Assembly (NCBI GenBank): GCA_002286855.1
Contig: NRSV01000043.1
Coordinates: 186,001-250,000, forward strand
Reading direction: 5' to 3'
Source: Bipolaris cookei
Lineage: Eukaryota; Ascomycota; Dothideomycetes; Pleosporales; Pleosporaceae
Length of the DNA: 64,000 nt
A model generated the notes under the pieces. It searched no databases. It was not told the origin of the DNA and saw only the letters and a list, made by a program, of their open reading frames with translations. Of this stretch, positions 10,651-22,149 are shown in pieces. How positions within the stretch are numbered: the first letter of the stretch is position 1; every line of letters begins with the position of its first letter. Made by a program: the position numbers and the translations under genes.

Positions 10651-11413
10651 ATGCCCCAGCCACGTGAAGATTTATTAACTCAGCGAGAAGGTAGAATTAT
10701 TCTTGCTATTCAGACCTATCCTACGGGCCAGTTTAAGAGCATTCGACGCGCTGCTGCTGTCTACAACGTTCCTTTTCAGCGGCTTTCTGATCGGCTTAAC
10801 AAAATCACATTTCGGCCCCAAGCATCTCCAAATTGCCGCAAGCTTACTATAACTAACGAGCAAATAATCGTACGATATATTCTTGACCTAGATTCGCGAG
10901 GATCTGCGCCCCAACTGTGCGAAGTAGCAGATATAGCAGATAAACTACTACGTGTATGAGGTGGACAGCCTGTGGGCAAATGCTGGGCAGAGCGGTTTGT
11001 ATCACGTTCGGACAAGCTTTAAAACGGCCTTTAGTCGAGCAAAGAATCGTTAGGGAATACAGCAAGAAGGCCCAGAGTTTATTGACGCGTGGTTTAACCT
11101 CGTACGAGAGACAATTGAGAAGTATGGGGTTCATTCAGACGATATCCACAACTCTGACGAAACTGGCTTTCAGATGGGCGTAATTGGCTCAATGAAGGTA
11201 GTTATAGACACAGAGCGTCGTACAAGGCCTACTCTTACGCAGCCAGGCAATCGCAAGTGGGTTACAGTCATTCAGAGCATCTGCGCTGCGGGATACGCTA
11301 TCCCGCCATTCATTATCTACAAAGAACGCGTACACATCTCTGCTTGGTACGAAGAAGCAGGTATACCGTATGATTGTTTGATCTTCAGTTATAGTAAGCT
11401 TATGGCGGTTTAG
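10651..11413 (+). pseudogene. Truncated Fot1/pogo-type transposase (left copy)
   Basis: Begins MPQPREDLLTQREGRI with the HTH-type DNA-binding region (RRAAAVYNVPFQRLSDRLNK). It continues to a stop at about 10957, then runs through several stops and one frame change to an intact central stretch from about 11063, containing the first catalytic acid in DDIHNSDETGFQMGV and the downstream GNRKWVTVIQSICAAGYAIP and PPFIIYKERVHISAWY segments. It ends abruptly at AGIPYDCLIF where the inverted arm begins. The second and third catalytic acidic residues of the DDE domain are absent, so it cannot encode an active transposase. Confidence 0.85.
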
Positions 11414-11590
11414 GAATGCTTGGGGCCGAAATGTGATTTTGTTAAGCCGATCAGAAAGCCGCTGAAAAGGAACGTTGTAGACAGCAGCAGCGCGTCGAAT
11501 GCTCTTAAACTGGCCCGTAGGATAGGTCTGAATAGCAAGAATAATTCTACCTTCTCGCTGAGTTAATAAATCTTCACGTGGCTGGGGCAT
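11366..11590 (-). pseudogene. Transposase N-terminal fragment in the inverted right arm
   Basis: Reads MPQPREDLLTQREGRI leftwards from 11590, identical to the left copy through TFRPQA. It then diverges (FLNRHKLTITEDQTIIR here against SPNCRKLTITNEQIIVR on the left) before homology ends near 11366. Only the DNA-binding head is present. It is part of the fold-back element. Confidence 0.85.
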
Positions 11591-11687
11591 GTTACTTTAG
11601 AAGCGATGTTCGCAATGCCAAGAAAAAGTGTCCGGCTCGGTGATATGTCCGGCTCGGTGATGTGTCCGGCTCGGTGATGCTTTACGT

Positions 11688-12347
11688 TAATATGTATCGA
11701 TTTTGCTTTTGGAGAAGATGATTAAGTTGCGATACTCACGTGATGTGAGACGATGAAAAGTCACAAGAACCACGAAGTAAAGCAACCCTCATCATCGGTC
11801 CCTGACATTGGACGGAACTTTGTTGGTGCAGTATGGTTTGCTTTGTAAGCTAACCGTTTCTACTCATTGCTAACGAGCACTGTTTCTTCTTCTGCAATCC
11901 GTATAACGTATAAGATGTTCATTTTCCTAATCCTCTAGTTCTAAGATGTCCATAACTAAAGGACTAATTAATTACCAAGTAATGCATAGGCATCACCAAT
12001 TCGAACCTCACTCATGAAGCACACACCACACATACACATACACACACACACATTCCCAACACCAAGCCATCCAAACAAAATCATCAAGAGGCAGCAACAA
12101 CAATGTTCAAAAAAATCTCTTTCCAATCGAGCTGATCAAAAAAGCCAAAACATAGAAAAAAAGCACGCGCAGTGCAGTGCGCGTCCGCCAGTGTAAATGC
12201 TTGCGGTGGGTATCTTAGTCAAAACGTGATTTTTTCACCATCCAAATTGCAATCTCGCATTTTTGCAATCGCTTGTCAAACGAAGAACACGAAAGGAAAA
12301 TGGGTAGAAGGAGAAGAAGCGAAGGAGAAGAAGAGAAACAAAATAGA
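11688..12347. other. Intergenic region with a short CA-rich microsatellite
   Basis: 660 bp. A CACA/CATA-rich run lies at about 12020-12053. The region next to 12348 is the probable 3' flank of the leftward gene. No gene seen. Confidence 0.4.
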
Positions 12348-14652
12348 TCATGAATACTCTTTCTTGCCTTCGTCACGAGCATGAAAAAACCCACTGTTAG
12401 AGAATCCTTCTTCCTTGGGCGTCGCCCACTCATCAGGCGACGCAGCCTCTCCTGTGCCAGAAGACTCAAGAGCCAAGTCATCAGAGTACATGCTCTCAGA
12501 GTCGTGTCTCCAGTCGTGCGGTTGCTGGTGCTGGGCGTAGAAGGTGTTCTGGTTGTGTGACATGGCGCGTGGTGTAGAGCAGCTCATGCGCTGGTTATCT
12601 TCAGAAGTCATAATGAGCATGTCTGGCGAGGGCGTGGGGTATGTTGCCCCGCTGCTGGCGACGAGCTTGTTTACCAAAGCTTGTAAGTTGGATACTTCAA
12701 TTTGCAGTGCGTGGACGCGGTGTTCAAGTGCGATTCGCGCGTTGCGCTCAACTTTCAACACTGCACGCACATCTTGCAGCGCCTTGGCTTGTTCATTGCT
12801 GCTGGCGACTGGGAGAGTTGAAGCAGGAGAGCTCGGCGCAGGCTCTTCTACGTACTCGCTGCTGGTGCTCTGATGACGAAGATGAGAAGGCTCTTGGTGG
12901 ATGCTCGGCGCAGAGCGTGAGTGAGACCGCGAGGCAGAGACGGAAGTACTTCGGTCTCTAGAGCGAAGGCTCCGGGGTGCATTTTCAAGTATAATAGTCT
13001 GTCTATTGTTGCGGGATGAAAGGCGGCGAGTTAGTGTTTCGAGATTAGAGTATTGGCATTCAAGATGCATGAGCCGCTCTTCCATTGATAGTCGATTCGG
13101 GTTTGGCGCCGGAAGAGGTGCTACCGGTGAGATTTCTTGGCCGCCGGTTTGAGAGACGGGTTCGACATCTCGTGCCGGTTCTGGCTGTGGTTCTGCCGGC
13201 ACCGGCCCGGACTGTCGGCCGTTCTTCAAATCACCGAAATTGAAATCAGAAACGGTCGCGTAGATGTCTCCATCCTTTTCGTCCTGTTTTGACCGGTCAA
13301 GCCCTGCTGACGTGGGTATTTGCGGATCATCTGCTTGCACAAGCGTAGCGCTCATTTCATTGTATGAATCCGCTTCTAGCTCCCGGATCATTGGCTCCTG
13401 CATCTGTACGCTGCGGAACGTCTCCACTGTCTTTGCTGTTGCTGGTCGGCTGTAGACACTGCCAGACATATTGCTCTCCCGCCAGTATTTGATTTCGGCG
13501 CTACGTCTCCTCTCAGTCAAAGCAAGGTCCTTGGCCATGTCGCGAAGAGCATCTGCACTGCGTGACCTCCGCTTGTTGGGTCTCGAAGTGCTGTGCGAGG
13601 GGCTGGAGAGTGCAATACCAATTCCAGAAGGAGACATGTTGCCGTCCTCAATTCGCTCTTGCCAAGGCATCATCTTTGGTCGCGACTCGTCCAGGCTGTG
13701 ACGCTGAACGACTAGGCCAGGTACGTTGGGAAGCGTAGCTCTTCGGCGCCCCGGCCTATTGACATCAAAGGTGAGATACTCGTCCGGTGGACTTGCTGGC
13801 GGCGCATTCACGTTCATTGGGTACGGCAGGTGCTGGCCCAAGGGGTGCAATGGCTCCAGCTCTTTGACGGGCAAATCAGATATCCGCGGTCCAACTGGTG
13901 ATGGTGACGGTCGTTGCTCTATTGGTGGCGTCGATCTTAACAAGCCCGGATCCTATATCATGTTAGAAATAAGGTGTCGCATATTGCAGATTACTTACGC
14001 TATTATGATAGCTATGACCACGACGGGTGGTCTCATCCTGTTGTTGCTGATGCTCCGATTCAGCCGTTTTTTTACCGAACATTTTGCGAAAGACATTTCT
14101 GAGCCCGCTTTTGCGCTTCCTCTGCGTCGCCTTTGCTGCTGCTGCTGCCGCTGCTGTTGCACTTTCGGGAGTTGACCGGAAAGGCGATGGAGATGGGGCT
14201 ACGCTCGATGGGACTACGCTCGATGGGACTAGGCTATCGCGCTGTGCAGTGCTGTTGGGTTGCAGATTGCGCAGCGATCGTAACGGAGCATGCTCGCGTT
14301 CTTCCTCCTCTTGCTGTGGCTGGTCTGCAACGAGATTTGATCGCAATGGCATTGGATGGTCTGGAACTGCCGGGGCAGGATGTGCCGGCCTTGGAGGAGT
14401 CGCCGACCGTTGGCGCTGCTCTTCAAGCGGTGCGACTGGCGGCTGCGGAGGATCACTTAACGTCCCGTTTTCAGCAAATCTCTTCTCTTCCTCGTCATTG
14501 AGCGGCATGTCCTCGGTGATGGGGATTGGACCGCTGATCTTCAAGTTGCCCTTTCGGATAGCTTCTGCCTTCCAGCTGGCCCGGCGCAACAGCACAGGCG
14601 AGGGCGCCGATGGACTCATATCGACGACGACGAAGCCTTCTTGCTGGAGCAT
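12348..14652 (-). CDS. Large disordered protein with C-terminal coiled coil, function unknown
   Basis: Two exons are clear: 13999-14652 and 12348-13952, joined by a 46-nt intron (GTAAGT...TATAG) so that RGHSYHNS runs into DPGLLRSTPP. The N-terminus has a conserved-looking block IHMLQQEGFVVVDMSPSAPS. Then come Pro/Gln-rich disorder, a basic patch (RKRKSGLRNVFRKMFGKK), Ser/Arg-rich segments (RSRSADALRDMAKDLAL) and a coiled coil near the C-terminus (VLKVERNARIALEHRVHALQ). About 750 aa. The reading frame stays open upstream of 14652 as far as a stop near 14757 (through SRGGPPDVHPTRQLLIHNRR), so a small first exon that I could not resolve probably lies upstream. I give the first in-frame ATG as a safe start. 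No enzyme domain is visible; a cytoskeletal or polarity scaffold is possible but unproven. Confidence 0.8.
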
Positions 14653-17388
14653 GTGGATGCGGCGGCGATTGTGGATTAGCAATTGTCGAGTGGGGTGGAC
14701 GTCGGGCGGACCGCCTCTGGAAATTGCAGTCGGGACAATTGCGACAGGGGTGCCTCAGTTCAAGTAGTGGCTCTTCCAGCGACCATCACCAACTATGCAA
14801 GGCGATGTGCATTCGAGAAGGGTTGTGGAAGGGGTAATCGCAGCAGAAGGAATTTGTGGTTTTGTTCCTTGAGGAAAGAAAAAGAAAAAAGAACTCGGAA
14901 CCCAAACAAAGGTGGCCGAAGGAATTAAGAAGAGCGACGGGCGAGGGTGAAGGAAGGCCAAGCCGAGTGGGTGGGTGAGTGGGTGTGTGTGTGAGTGGAT
15001 GGATGGATGGATGGATGGAAGGAGTGACGAGGTTAAACAAAACAAGCAGGCAGGAAGGCAGGCAGGCAGGCAGGCAGGCAGGCAAGCAAGCAATGGGCCG
15101 TGTCGAGCCACCGAGGGCCGGGTCGAGTCGAGGAGGAGAGCAAGAGAGAATGACGGGGTCGGGTTGGGAGGGGCGCGTGGAGGGCCTATGTATCAAAGAG
15201 AGCGACAGTCGTGGACCTATTCGGACCAGGGTGGTATGTGTAGAGTGGGGAGGGTTTGTCGAAGGGCGGCATGGCGGGAGCGGGCAGGCTGGAAGCTATT
15301 AAAGAAATGGCGTCGTTGCGAATCAAGCAGTATGGCCGGCAGCAGGCATGGCCTGGCCTTTGCCCAATAACGGGGCGTTGACGCTGGCTACTCGAGCAGC
15401 GGCATGGAGCATGGAGCATGGAGACAGGTGGTCGCCAACACATGCACTCGGGGCCTGCATGGCCGTTGTTGCACCTGTCTGGCCATGGTTCCTGTATGCC
15501 AGCTGCACCCCCGACGCCTGCCGCCTGCAATCGATAAATCCGGTGCCATGCACGCGCCCGCTCTGCCCTCTGCCTCTGCCCATCTGAAACGTCGGCCTTG
15601 GGTTCATCCATTCATTCCACTCCACCCTGTTCCTTGCCTGCACCAACATGCTCTACCGCACATGCCCTGGGCACGTATCGACACGTCCTCGCTCGTTGCC
15701 CTCTGTCTGCCCTGCCTGCCTGGCGCGCGCCAGACCCCGCAACTACACCAATACCCACTATTTACATACTCACCACTACCAGAGTACTTACACCCGACTA
15801 TAAATTACCCCATTGCCGAACAATGCCAGAACACAAGCAAGCGCTGGCCACTCTCTAGGTGCATACTCTCCATGTACCTACTCTCCTCCTGACCCACACC
15901 CCTTCGCCAATGACCCCCTCACCATCTTCCCTCGCGCTTCAAACAACATGTCGGCCAGGCCTGCCCAGGCCCGCCTACTTCTCTGGCGCCACTATGTTCC
16001 GCGTCTCCTCAATCAAGAGACATCAGAACCCTTCGTCCCAGCTCTCGGCCACTCTTCTCGTTCCTCCAAACTCCGGGAAACCTCTCCATGTCCTCACCTC
16101 ACACCCCTGGCCTCCATATTTGCATTAACGTGTTTGAGAGGGTCACGCGCTAAACCCCATCGGGGCCTACGAACACGCTGACACTGGAACGGGAACCGCT
16201 TTTTGGCGCAAAAAAGGGAACCCCCCCCCCGCGCGCCCTTGGCCGCTCCCACATCATACGTACCGTCTATCGTGACTTTGTTTGGTACTCTACTGCATCC
16301 TTGGCACGCCCACTTCCCTCCATGTAAAGAAAAGCGCCCGCACGAGGCCCAGTAGTAAGCCGAAGCAATAACGAGAGACTTTTGAACGCTTGCGTGCATT
16401 AGGCCCTCCGTTTTTGCGGCCCTGATAGGAGGGCCCATTGACCAAATGGCCTGCAACGTGGCAGAGCCTGGTGCGCTGTTGAGTGAACTCTCTTGTTTCC
16501 CCTCTTTGCTCCCCTTCATCTCGAACTTGCTCGCGTCCTGTCGCTCTGCATCCCGCGGCTTGCTTGTCTTTGGTCTTAGCTGGCTGCGCCATTGTATTGG
16601 ATTCTATTGAATCACGACTCGCCACCCATGACAGCTCCTCGAACCCGCTCATCACACACATTGCTTCCGGCACACCACGGAGAGTTCGATAGCGGCGTCA
16701 CCGAGCACATTACTCGCATTTCACCTCTCTTGCGCTCTTCTTTTCTTTTTCTCTCCTCCTCTCGTCTCAGCGCCCGGGGCCTGTGCTTGCAACATACGAT
16801 CCTTGCCCTCTTCTAGCTACGCCGAGAGTACCGACGGTTCCCACACTATAAGCGCGCAGCCTAAGTACATACATACTTACTGTACCTCATATAGAGAGCA
16901 ATTGCCCTGCCGTCTCACTGCAGTGGGGTTCGTACTGTCCAGCTTGGTGTCCTGGCACTCTCCTCTGGACACTTCTCACCCTTCCTTCGCCCTTTTTGAC
17001 GCTGAACTACTGCAGCTAGAGTCATGGGCCTACCGCACAATCGCCTGCAGTGGCTTCGGTACCACCACTGAACCAAACTATACCAAGAGTCGTGGCCGCC
17101 ACAGCGCTTGGGCCCCCTAGCCAATAACAACCCACACGACCCCCATGTCTGCCCTTCTTCCCCACACCCACCTACTCTGTCCCACACACTACCCTTTCAC
17201 GATAACCTCCTTTCTAGCCAACCGCACACTTCTCTAACAGCGTTTGTTTGTGATGCCGTCTTCTCGCCTGTCGATCCGGAATAATTCACCACCGGAAATA
17301 TCTCTCACAACGGCAACAGCCATATTACAGCCCTCTGTTGCTGATCTAGCACTATCTTCCCTCGTCCCGTTTGTGATATTACTTACAC
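14653..17388. other. Long gene-free region with a strand switch in purine/pyrimidine bias
   Basis: About 2.7 kb without a convincing gene. On the + strand 14.8-15.3 kb is purine-rich, then about 15.5-17.2 kb becomes strongly C/T-rich. Many overlapping frames (for example 15404-15892 and 16094-16519) have biased composition and no motif. The first part fits a pyrimidine-rich 5' leader for the leftward gene. The second looks like a rightward-type leader, yet no rightward gene follows, because 17389 is the 3' end of the leftward helicase. C-runs at about 16211-16220 add to the impression of non-coding DNA. Confidence 0.45.
14968..15092. repeat. Compound tetranucleotide microsatellites
   Basis: A GTGG/GT-rich run (14968-14996) is followed by an ATGG array (about 14997-15020) and a CAGG array drifting to CAAG (about 15043-15092). 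They lie upstream of the leftward disordered-protein gene and are probably length-polymorphic. Confidence 0.85.
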
Positions 17389-20288
17389 TTAATCGCCGTA
17401 TACCTCCGTCACATTGGCGTACCTAAGATCAGCGTGATCTTCCAGATGCTGCATCCACGCTTTGAGGAACTTTGAACCCCTGCACACCAAGTAATGATAC
17501 ACACGTTAGCAAACTCATGTTCCTTTTTGAAACTCGCTTTTGTACTATGACGACGACCAACTGTCATCCGCACCCTCGGAGCATCAAAATCGTGTTCCGA
17601 CGGCCTGGGATGCAATCGATGACAGGGGAAGGATCGGTGGATATGCTGCTTGTGCCAACACAGGGGAGCGTGTATCACGGCAGTTTCATCCTTTGGGCCC
17701 GCTCGAACTGCCGCTGCACTCCCACTCGGGACGCGGCGCGTGCACACAGCCTCAAGTTTCAGGACCCCCAAAAAGACGTTGAGTGACGAGGCCGCAAAAG
17801 GCAAACAGGAACAAAGTGGGTTGCTGGGGTCATGGATTGGGTAATCCACATGTGCGCACTTACTTGCTGATTGTCTCTGAATCTCCAATCACACAGAGAT
17901 GCCGCTTTGGGCGTGTCATGGCCACTAATCCGGTAATCCTCATTAGCACATCGTCACCACAGAGGCTCTCTGCAGCTGCCATTTTTCATGCGTGCCATAT
18001 TAAAACATGGCCTGACAGCGTCGTAATACGAGTCTTAACTTACCGTTGAGTCGTCTCTTTTCGCCCAAGAACCCGACTTCATGCTCTGCATTGCTCCGCA
18101 CCGTGCTGACAATGACAGCTTCTTTCTCTCTTCCTTGAAACCCGTCAACGGATCCCAATTCGATGCCAGGATACTCTTCTTTGAGCATTCCAGCAAGCAA
18201 TGCGAGCTAGTCACGTCAGCATCTCTATCCGCTTGTTCAAGCCTATTGTGCCCGAGCAATGTGGAGTCGGTGAGACTTTTTCCCGCCTGCAAAAAATCGC
18301 TAGAGGGGGAAAGGGGACGGGCGAGAGATACGTACCTGCGCATTGTATGGCGTAACAACGGCAATATCCTCAGGCTTTACGCCGGCACCTACCAGACTTC
18401 TGACGTGCATTCTTACCAGCGCCGCCTCGGCTTTGTTAGACTTACTATCGCCAAGACTCATACCTTTGCCACCTTTCCCGACAACGCCTTCATCTTCGAC
18501 CTTTTCGGGGAAATCTCCGCCTTGGGTATCCCAGAAGACGAGCGGCTCTGTTGTATCTTCTGTCTCTTGCACCTCGTATTTCAGGTCCTTGAGCAATCGC
18601 GCCTTGACGAAGTCCGCAGCCACAAGTTTCGAATCATAAAGTTCGTCGGACGGAAAGCGCATGATCTTCTCATGCATTCGGTATTGCGTGGTTAGCATAC
18701 GCTTGATTGACGGGCCGTGCAAGACCAGAAGTCGATCGAATAGCGTCGTTTCCAGTGTTATACCTTCCCCTTGCTTTGACATGGATCTATCCGCATTATC
18801 CTCTGCACCCTTGGTCTTCTTGTCCTTGCTCTTTTTGGCCGTCTTGGCTTCCTTGGAGTTCAGGGATTTGATCGTAGGCGGGAGCTGGAGATGGTCTCCT
18901 GCAAGTACTAGTTTATTCGCCTTTGTCCACAGAAGAGGCACCCAGCATTGTGCTTCCAACGCCTGACTTGCCTCATCCACAATAACAACATCAAACTCTT
19001 GCTCCTTAAGGTGGAATCCACCTGCGCCGTGTAATGTGGCCAGCACTACCTTGCTGCCTGTGACAAGGTTGTTGACGCATCCCTTTTCTCGCTCTCGGAA
19101 CTCTTGACGCAGCTCTTTCAGCTCAGTGTAGACCTGTCGTCGCTCCTTTGCATTACGCGTCTTGCGAATAGATGCCTGTTTTTCGTCCATTTCTCTGCGC
19201 ACATCTTCCACCAATGCAGCCGCTTCTGAAGTCTGTGTGAGTACGTCTAGAGAATGGCTGAGGACTGAGGGCAATAGGCGTGCTGGATGTCCCAAGCGCA
19301 CCATGGGTACCTTGTGAGAAGCTAGCCGCTCGACAATATTGTCTACCGATATGTTGGAAGGTCCACATACTAGCAGGCGTAGTTTTTGTTTGAGTAACTG
19401 CAGGATCAACTCGACAAGCGTATGCGTCTTGCCTGTGCCCGGTGGTCCGTGAATGAGAGCGACCTCTCTCGAGGCTAACGCAAACCTTATCGCTTCTTTC
19501 TGACTATCATTCAGAGAAGGATCGATCCACTCGAGTTTATGTAGCGGATTCGAAGGATCATTAAGATCCGTTGGGAGTGGAGACGGCGACGCCTGTCCAA
19601 ACAACACTCGCATGAAGGGTGAATAGTCCTGATCCCCTAGCTTCTGTAGCCTGCTCATAGTCTGGTTCATCCTACCCCATCATAAGCATCCACTTCAGAA
19701 TCTCAAAGCTCGCACATAGAGGGAAAACAATAGAAACGTACCGCTTGTATGTAACATCGTTCGCCAACTTGACTCTAAAACACACATCAGCCTCATCAAC
19801 CGCATCTAAAAACTTTGTCTTAAAATAGTAGTAAAAACCCACATCCACAACCTGCCACCCCCCATCACCCCATCCTCCTCCTCTTTGTCTAGCACAACCT
19901 CCACATTCTCCCGTCTCACCCTCAACACCACCCCCTCAACCCCCCTCTTCGCCACCTCCCTCTTCTCCCCCTTCTTCGCACTCGCACCAACTTGCTCCTG
20001 CACCGCCACAATATCCCCCACACGGATCCCATGTTCAGGGATATCGGGAGCCGCGCCTTTTTTTACGACTGCGCTGTCAAGTTTGAGCTCGAGCACGGTT
20101 TTGCCGCCCAACCCTGTGCGTATAGAGGTGATGTTAAGGTTTAGGATTGCGAGGCCTGTGCGCGCAAGTGCAGAGGGCGTGTGCGACGTAAGAAGCAAGT
20201 TGGTTTCCGAGAGCTCGGCTTCGAGCTCGGCGGAGAGGAGCCTGAGTTGCGTGCTCGCGAACGAGGGGATGTCGGTTGGCTGTGGCAT
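17389..20288 (-). CDS. Superfamily 1 DNA/RNA helicase, IGHMBP2/Hcs1 (SMUBP2) type
   Basis: Six exons: 19843-20288, 19742-19774, 18336-19671, 18044-18206, 17864-17924 and 17389-17479; 2130 nt, 709 aa, with phases consistent at every junction. ATP-dependent 5'-3' unwinding of nucleic acid is the family activity. Visible order: N-terminal beta-barrel-type region (IRVGDIVAVQEQVGASAKKG), GRLW-IVKLANDVTYKR after splicing, motif I Walker A GPPGTGKT near residue 235, motif II VVIVDEASQ near 385, motif III LVLAGDHLQLPPT, motif IV LTTQYRMHEKIM, motif Va PYNAQ, motif V GSVDGFQGREKEAVIVS and motif VI NVAMTRPKRHL split over an intron. A Lys-rich insertion (KEAKTAKKSKDKKTKG) follows motif III. The last intron is unusually long (17480-17863, 384 nt). 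There is no R3H or AN1 zinc finger at the C-terminus, so it is closer to yeast Hcs1 than to human IGHMBP2. Confidence 0.95.
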
Positions 20289-20764
20289 TTTTTTTGGGTG
20301 GTTTGGTTGGTTGTGGTGGGTTTGGCGGCCTCTGGGTGGGATATGGTGGGGTAGTTTATTGGTGTGCTCCGGTATTACTTGGGCGCATGTCTTTTGTGTG
20401 ATTCGCAAGCTGTCTATTGGGGGAGGGGGGGTTTTGGGATGCCAGAATGTGATTTTTTTTTTCAAGTACAGCTTTGCATTGCGTGTATGGGCGGGAAAAT
20501 GAATGGTGTGAAGCGCGACATCGTCATTGCCCATTCGGTGTCGCGTTCTGCCCTAGCTTATCTTAGCCTAGCTATTCTAGAGGTGTAAAGAGCGCGGGGC
20601 TTGCAAAGGCAGTATTCAATGGATGGCGAAAACATGTCTTTTAGAGCCCGCCTATTACCCTTTATCAACGAAGCTATGCTTGAGAGATAAATCAATTCCT
20701 GATGGGTTTCTCGTGTGCAACATAGTATATATTATCTAGTTTTATCTATTACGTATGTGTCATG
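20289..20764. other. Intergenic region, helicase promoter side
   Basis: 476 bp between the helicase start and the 3' end of the next leftward gene. A T-run at 20452-20462 and a G-run near 20419 occur. No gene or repeat is recognised. Confidence 0.4.
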
Positions 20765-22149
20765 TTACATATGTCCTACACAGTAGCCCGTGAAGTTGTG
20801 CAACCAAAACATCTCTGGGGCAGACGAGTTAGTCCCATTAACACTCACCACTAGTAAGCTTTTTTGATCCTGTGTCAACCATTTTTCGTCCGACTGCCTC
20901 CTGGATGCAAAGCCCATTATCTGAGACGATGGCCCCAACAACCACCAGTCCCTGGGGCCCAAACATCCAAGATCCTCAATTGGCTCCCAACTGCTATAAC
21001 TCCCCTCGACGGTCTTATTTGTTTCTATGCTCGCAATGACAATAAGGCCAATCATAAGGCCCGTGAACAAAATGGTGTAGAGCCTGTACCATGTGTTGGA
21101 TATGCACGGTAACATGGTATTTGTTGTCTTGCCTCGGAAGAAGAACAATGTGTAAATGGTGGCGGTTACGGTAGTGAAGATGAGATAATACAAGCTGAGT
21201 AAGAAAGAAGTAGTGGTATAGTATGTGACTCCATCACCAGTACCTGGTACAATGCAGAAAACTGCCAACAGCCAAACTCCCCAAAGTAGGCCTAGAAAGA
21301 CAAAGCGGAATATACGGCTGCCCCACGATGACCCAGGAGACCTAAATCCGGCGGATTGGAACCTGGATACTAGTAGCGGGTCGAGCCCGGTGCGAGATTC
21401 ATGGATATTGATTTCGCGATCCTTACCGACAGGTCTCTGTGAACTTTGTGAAGCCATTTCCCACGTAGAGTTTGTCCGCTGTCCATAATCTTGATAAACG
21501 TAGTCTTCTGTCAACCATGCGGCGGCGCACAGTCGCAAAAGTCCTAAGATTGCAAGCGGGAAGAATATCGTATCGACGCCGAATCCAACACGACCTGCAA
21601 GTATCGAAGACCCAGTAATGGCTCCAATCAAAACCAACAGGGCTGAGACTCCCTGCAGAGTCGTGATGATGGTCTTTACAGTCGTCAACGAAACGAGCCT
21701 TGCGTGCGTAGTTTCCGGATAGCGCAAGCAGTACGGCGCAGTAACAGAAGCCATGTGTTCACTGCCGTCCCATCCGTTCGAGGTCCAGAATATCGCGTTA
21801 CTAGCCGCAAAGTCTTGCCGGCTCCAGTTTATAGCACGGATTCGTCGGTCCGTAATGGCGGCGTAGCGCCAAATGATAGATGTGGGATTGTAAATGCAGA
21901 TGTGATCGTACCATTTGAGTCGACGGTCCGTGAGATACGATATTGGAGGTGCTCCTGAAGCCACGTGCTGTATATGGAGACAGTAGTGTTAGCCTACGTA
22001 CAAAACTTTCCTTTGAAACACATGTATCGAGCAATACGTACGGCTATCAGTGGTGCGAGGCAGAGTGTAAACAACGCGACCCATTCTGAAAAAGTGATGC
22101 ATTTGCTATTGAAGCGCAAAGGCGTGATGTTGATTTCGAAATACGCCAT
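20765..22149 (-). CDS. Polytopic membrane protein of unknown function
   Basis: Two exons, 22042-22149 and 20765-21967; intron 74 nt (GTACGT...TATACAG); 436 aa. Starts MAYFEINITPLRF. About six membrane segments: WVALFTLCLAPLIA, LQGVSALLVLIGAITGSSIL, TIFFPLAILGLLRLCAAAWL, FVFLGLLWGVWLLAVFCIVP, LLSLYYLIFTTVTATIYTLF and ILFTGLMIGLIVIASIE. An early soluble stretch (DHICIYNPTSIIWRYAAITD) sits between helices 1 and 2, and a lumenal-type C-terminus carries NGTNSS and NFTG N-glycosylation sequons. This looks like a fungus-specific integral membrane family; no transporter or channel signature is seen. Confidence 0.82.

Larger units (their letters stand above)
10554..11687. mobile_element. Fold-back Fot1/pogo-like element with perfect 272-bp inverted arms
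   Basis: The left arm 10554-10825 and right arm 11416-11687 are reverse complements with no mismatch that I can find. The element starts ACGTAAAGCATCACC and is flanked on both sides by the dinucleotide TA (10552-10553 and 11688-11689), the target duplication expected for Tc1/mariner-Fot1 elements. Each arm contains three close copies of a TCACCGAGCCGGACA unit, then the transposase ATG. Between the arms lies about 590 bp of degraded transposase. The 3' half of a normal element is missing and is replaced by an inverted copy of the 5' end. Just inside the arms homology continues for about 50 bp at much lower identity. Confidence 0.92.

Noticed and set aside
14084..14767. 227-codon rightward frame with Ala runs
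   Set aside because: Antisense to the disordered-protein gene; the Ala run is the complement of a low-complexity codon repeat.
15043..15092. Short regularly repeated units that might suggest a CRISPR-like array
   Set aside because: It is a simple CAGG microsatellite; the units are 4 bp with no spacers, and the genome is eukaryotic.
15404..15892. Long Pro/Cys/His-rich frames in three phases
   Set aside because: Overlapping frames in a C-rich non-coding segment; no motif, no splice structure, extreme composition.
17540..17782. 80-codon rightward frame as an independent gene
   Set aside because: It starts at a non-ATG codon directly after a stop and lies within an intron of the helicase; kept only as a query in the intron finding.
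18081..18695. 204-codon rightward open frame
   Set aside because: It lies antisense to the helicase exons, has no motif, and is explained by the coding strand opposite.
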